Origin: Gemmatimonadaceae bacterium
GTDB taxonomy: Bacteria > Gemmatimonadota > Gemmatimonadetes > Gemmatimonadales > Gemmatimonadaceae
DNA: 34,266 nucleotides
Assembly: GCA_025453875.1 (NCBI GenBank)
Contig: JALOPN010000014.1
Location: forward strand, 1-34,266
Direction of reading: 5' to 3'
A program made the translations under genes and the position numbers. Below are positions 31,684 through 34,266 of this stretch, one piece after another. The notes under the pieces are model-generated. The model was not told where the DNA came from and made no database searches. It saw only the letters and a program-made list of their open reading frames with translations. How positions within the stretch are numbered: the stretch's first letter is position 1; each line of letters begins with the position of its first letter.

Positions 31684-33015
31684 ATGAACGAGATGCGGAA
31701 GCCAACCCCGCATGACGCGTCCGCTCCGTCCACCGGGAAACCGGGGGGTGGGGACGACCGTACGGCCCCCCACACGGCCCGCGCGCCCTTCCGGTCGCGC
31801 CTGTTCGCGATCCTGCTGCTCTTCGCCGTCGTTCCCTCGATACTCGTGACCACTGCCTGGCTGACGACCACGAGCCGCACCCTGCCGCTCATCGGGGCGA
31901 CATCGGCGTGGGACCGAGTGGGCGCGACGGGCGAACGGGTCATTTCTTCGCTCGCCGACGCCCCGCTGTCGCCGTCCCAGCGCGCCGCCCTCGATGCGCA
32001 CGAAGCCGAACTGCGGCAGTCCATCGCCATGGCGCGACGCTTCGGCTTCGTCATTCCACGCACCGTGCGGCTCATCGCGCTCGGCGCGGTCGTCCTCCTC
32101 GTGGGCGTGGCACTCGGCGCGTCGCGCGTGGCCGGTCACCTCGCCCGGCAGCTCAGTCGGCCACTCGACGAACTGGTCGGCTGGACCGGCCTCATTCGCT
32201 CCGGCGTCGCGCTCCCGGCCGCCCGCACGCCACGCGGCGCGCCGGAGTTCGAAGTCCTGCGCGCCGGCATGCGCACCATGGCCGACGAACTCGAGCTCGG
32301 ACGCCGCCGTGCGCTCGAAGCCGAGCGTGCCGAGGCGTTTCGTGAATCGGCCCGTCGCTTCGCGCACGAGCTCAAGAATCCGCTCACGCCCATTCGCTTC
32401 GCGATCGATCGCCTGCGCCGCACCGCCCCGGACACGTTGCATGACACCATCGATGTGCTCGCCGAAGAGGCCGGGCGCCTTGAAACGATGGCGCGCTCCT
32501 TCGCACAGTTCGGTCGCCTGCCCGATGGTCCCGCCGCCGATGTCGACGTGGGGGAGCTCGTCACACGCATCGCACACGCCACGGTGCCGGACACGATGAC
32601 ACTCACGCTCGACGTGTCCACCGCGCTCCCGCTCGTGCGTGGATATCACGACCCGCTCGTGCGGGCCGTGGGCAACGTGCTGCTCAACGCGGTCGAGGCC
32701 TGCGGTCACACCGGGGCCATCCACATCGCGGTGGAGCCCACCACGCTCGCCGCAGCACCGGCCGTGCGCATTGGCATTCGCGACACCGGTCCGGGCATTC
32801 CACCGGAGCGTCTCGCGCACATTTTCGATCCGTACGTCACCACCAAGCCCGGCGGCACGGGACTCGGCCTCGCCATCGCCCGACAAACCGTCGATGCGCA
32901 CGGTGGTGAGCTCACCGCGCATAGCACCCTCGGTGCGGGGACCGAGATCCGATTCGTCCTGCCGCTGACGCCGCTCGCTCGCCCATCCGCTTCCTCTTCC
33001 GGAGCGTTCTCGTGA
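31684..33015 (+). CDS. Membrane sensor histidine kinase (NtrY-like)
   Basis: 443 residues from ATG 31684. There is a hydrophilic N-terminus of about 38 residues, TM1 at about 40-62 (FAILLLFAVVPSILVTTAWL), a short periplasmic segment of about 65 residues with no known sensor fold, and TM2 at about 128-147. A HAMP-like linker follows (RPLDELVGWTGLIRSG), then a phosphoacceptor H228 in RRFAHELKNPLTPIRFAIDRL. The ATPase has the N box NVLLNAVEA, G1 DTGPGIP, the F box HIFDPYVTTKPGGTGLGLAI and G2. The HELKNPLTP motif is typical of NtrY/NtrB-type kinases that pair with sigma-54 regulators, and one follows in the same run. Confidence 0.92.
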   Translation: MNEMRKPTPHDASAPSTGKPGGGDDRTAPHTARAPFRSRLFAILLLFAVVPSILVTTAWLTTTSRTLPLIGATSAWDRVGATGERVISSLADAPLSPSQRAALDAHEAELRQSIAMARRFGFVIPRTVRLIALGAVVLLVGVALGASRVAGHLARQLSRPLDELVGWTGLIRSGVALPAARTPRGAPEFEVLRAGMRTMADELELGRRRALEAERAEAFRESARRFAHELKNPLTPIRFAIDRLRRTAPDTLHDTIDVLAEEAGRLETMARSFAQFGRLPDGPAADVDVGELVTRIAHATVPDTMTLTLDVSTALPLVRGYHDPLVRAVGNVLLNAVEACGHTGAIHIAVEPTTLAAAPAVRIGIRDTGPGIPPERLAHIFDPYVTTKPGGTGLGLAIARQTVDAHGGELTAHSTLGAGTEIRFVLPLTPLARPSASSSGAFS

Positions 33016-33578
33016 TATCCGCTCGCCTCACCGCGCTGCAACCGCCGTCACCGCCATCGCCACCGGGTGCGGGCGAACCTGCCACCGCGACGCCCTCGGA
33101 GGCCGTCGCGCCGACCGATGGTGCGGTCGACGGGACACAGAGCGACGCGCCCCGAGCCAGCGAGTTCACGATCCGCGTCGAAGACGGGGGAATCGTCATT
33201 GGCGATCCATCCGGCAACACGACCCCGCTCTCGCTCGATGCGTCCGACCTGATTCCGCCGCAGGTACCGGAGATCATTGGTCTCTCCTTCGCCGGACTCA
33301 TCGGCATCATCCTGGCGTTCCCGATCGGTCGCGCGATTGCGCGGTGGATCGATCGTCGCGGTCAGGTGCCCGCCGTCGATCCGCAACTCGCCAGCCGCCT
33401 CGCCGCCATCGAGCAAGCGGTCGATACCGTCGCCATCGAAGTCGAACGCATGGCGGAAGCCAATCGCTTCACGAGCCGGCTGTTGTCGGAACGCGTGGCC
33501 GCCCCCGACTTTGCCGCCTCGACGCGCGCGGCGGATCGGGCCATGAGCGAGGCGCGTCCGCCGTCGTCACAACCGTGA
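33012..33578 (+). CDS. Small single-pass membrane protein in two-component operon
   Basis: 188 residues from GTG 33012, overlapping the kinase stop (GTGA). A Pro/Ala/Thr-rich N-terminus of about 50 residues is followed by a short beta-like segment (EFTIRVEDGGIVIGDPSGN). A transmembrane helix spans about 88-108 (IIGLSFAGLIGIILAFPIGRAIARWI), followed by a helical, probably coiled-coil region (LASRLAAIEQAVDTVAIEVERMAEANRFTSRLL). No family is recognised. Being translationally coupled between kinase and response regulator, it may be an accessory part of the sensing complex (inference). Confidence 0.75.
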   Translation: MISARLTALQPPSPPSPPGAGEPATATPSEAVAPTDGAVDGTQSDAPRASEFTIRVEDGGIVIGDPSGNTTPLSLDASDLIPPQVPEIIGLSFAGLIGIILAFPIGRAIARWIDRRGQVPAVDPQLASRLAAIEQAVDTVAIEVERMAEANRFTSRLLSERVAAPDFAASTRAADRAMSEARPPSSQP

Positions 33579-33639
33579 GCATTGCCGTGATCATCCCGTC
33601 GGTCGAACTGTGTGCACACGGGCCCGCCGAGGAGCGCTC

Positions 33640-34266
33640 ATGCCGAGTGTGCTGATCGTCGACGACGAAGCCAACATCCGGCGCATGGTGGGCGCGTTGC
33701 TGGCCGCCGAGGGCTACGACGTGCATGACGCACCAGACGCCTTCGCCGGTCTCGCGCTGGCGGAGGCGCAGGATCCGGATCTCGCGCTGGTCGATCTCAT
33801 GATGCCGGGCGACCTCGATGGTCTCGGGTTGCTCGAACGCCTGCGGCAGCGGCGGCCCGACACGCCCGTCATCATGATGAGCGGGCGCGCCGCACTTACC
33901 GACGCCGTGCGCGCCACGCGGCTCGGCGCCTTCACCTTTCTCGAAAAGCCGCTCACACCCGAGAGTGTGCTGCTCGCGATCGCGTCGGCGCTCGAGCTCC
34001 GGCAGGCACGCCGAACCGCGCGTGCGCTCCGCGAAGACCTCGGCCTGTCCGCGGAAATGGTGGGCGATTCGCCGGCCATGCAGACGGTCAAGCGGCTCAT
34101 CGCGCAAGTCGGCCCGACCGACGCGCGCGTGCTCGTCACCGGTGAATCGGGCACCGGCAAGGAACTCGTGGCGGCCGCGCTGCACGCCGCGAGTCCGCGA
34201 CGGGAGCTGCCGTTCATTCGCGTGAACTGTGCGGCCATCCCGCGTGATCTTCTGGAAAGCGAGATG
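33640..34266 (+). CDS. NtrC-type sigma-54-dependent response regulator (partial)
   Basis: ATG 33640 with GAGGAG 5 nt upstream; runs past the window end, 209 residues visible. The receiver domain has VLIVDDEANIRRM (D8, D9), phosphoacceptor D52 in LALVDLMMPG, the Ser switch in IMMSGRA and K103 in FLEKPLTPESV. A linker leads to the AAA+ sigma-54 activation domain: MVGDSPAMQTVKRLIAQVGPTDARVLVTGESGTGKELVA (Walker A) and FIRVNCAAIPRDLLES. The GAFTGA loop and the DNA-binding Fis-type HTH are beyond the edge. With the kinase at 31684 it forms a two-component system. Confidence 0.95.
   Translation, partial: MPSVLIVDDEANIRRMVGALLAAEGYDVHDAPDAFAGLALAEAQDPDLALVDLMMPGDLDGLGLLERLRQRRPDTPVIMMSGRAALTDAVRATRLGAFTFLEKPLTPESVLLAIASALELRQARRTARALREDLGLSAEMVGDSPAMQTVKRLIAQVGPTDARVLVTGESGTGKELVAAALHAASPRRELPFIRVNCAAIPRDLLESEM

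Noticed and set aside
33608-33624. GTGTGCACAC near 33611 as a further copy of the 17-bp operator
   Set aside because: Only the half-site core matches. The second half and the 20-bp partner are absent.

Overview
The window is GC-rich and densely coded, with almost every third codon position G or C. It fits a Gemmatimonadota (Gemmatimonas-like) chromosome. Support comes from the mix of exported six-bladed propeller protein, Tat-exported TldD, an NYN-LOTUS protein with a Lys/Ala-rich tail and alternative GTG starts. This taxonomic call is inference from gene style, not from a marker search. No insertion sequence, prophage, CRISPR array or rRNA was seen. There is one tRNA (Arg, CCG).

Layout. 1-740: a broken Phd-type antitoxin / PIN (VapC-type) toxin pair, both reading-frame disrupted. 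769-1200 (minus): two small membrane proteins separated by a strong terminator hairpin. 1309-10151 (minus): an efflux operon made of a periplasmic adaptor, two different RND permeases and, after a gap, an exported beta-propeller protein. 10336-13134: an unrecognised module containing a small helical protein, a TPR-like protein, a 41-residue lipoprotein on the opposite strand and an AraC-type HTH regulator with a receiver-like N-terminus. Two promoter regions in this module each carry an identical arrangement of two tandem 17-bp operator repeats with a 20-bp period. This is the most interesting unexplained structure in the window.

13163-19173 (plus): tRNA-Arg, then a tightly packed run rho-ruvX-mltG-thiE-rlmI-like-glycosyltransferase with mostly 4-8 nt overlaps. 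mutM is convergent to it. 20098-21734: a methyltransferase-like gene with two DnaA-box-like sites in its leader, a 58-residue conserved-looking small protein, and a histone H1-like Lys/Ala repeat protein on the other strand, the last two separated by a bidirectional terminator. 21927-24949 (minus): a TldD/TldE protease pair, the TldD subunit carrying a Tat signal.

25196-27448 (plus): tdh-kbl, the two-step threonine to glycine + acetyl-CoA pathway. The Tdh has lost all four structural-zinc cysteines. 27475-31639 (minus): a compact 3-methyladenine glycosylase lacking its central segment, a frameshifted NYN/OST-HTH protein and an acyl-CoA synthetase. 31684-34266 (plus): a sensor kinase, a small membrane protein and an NtrC-type sigma-54 response regulator that runs off the window.
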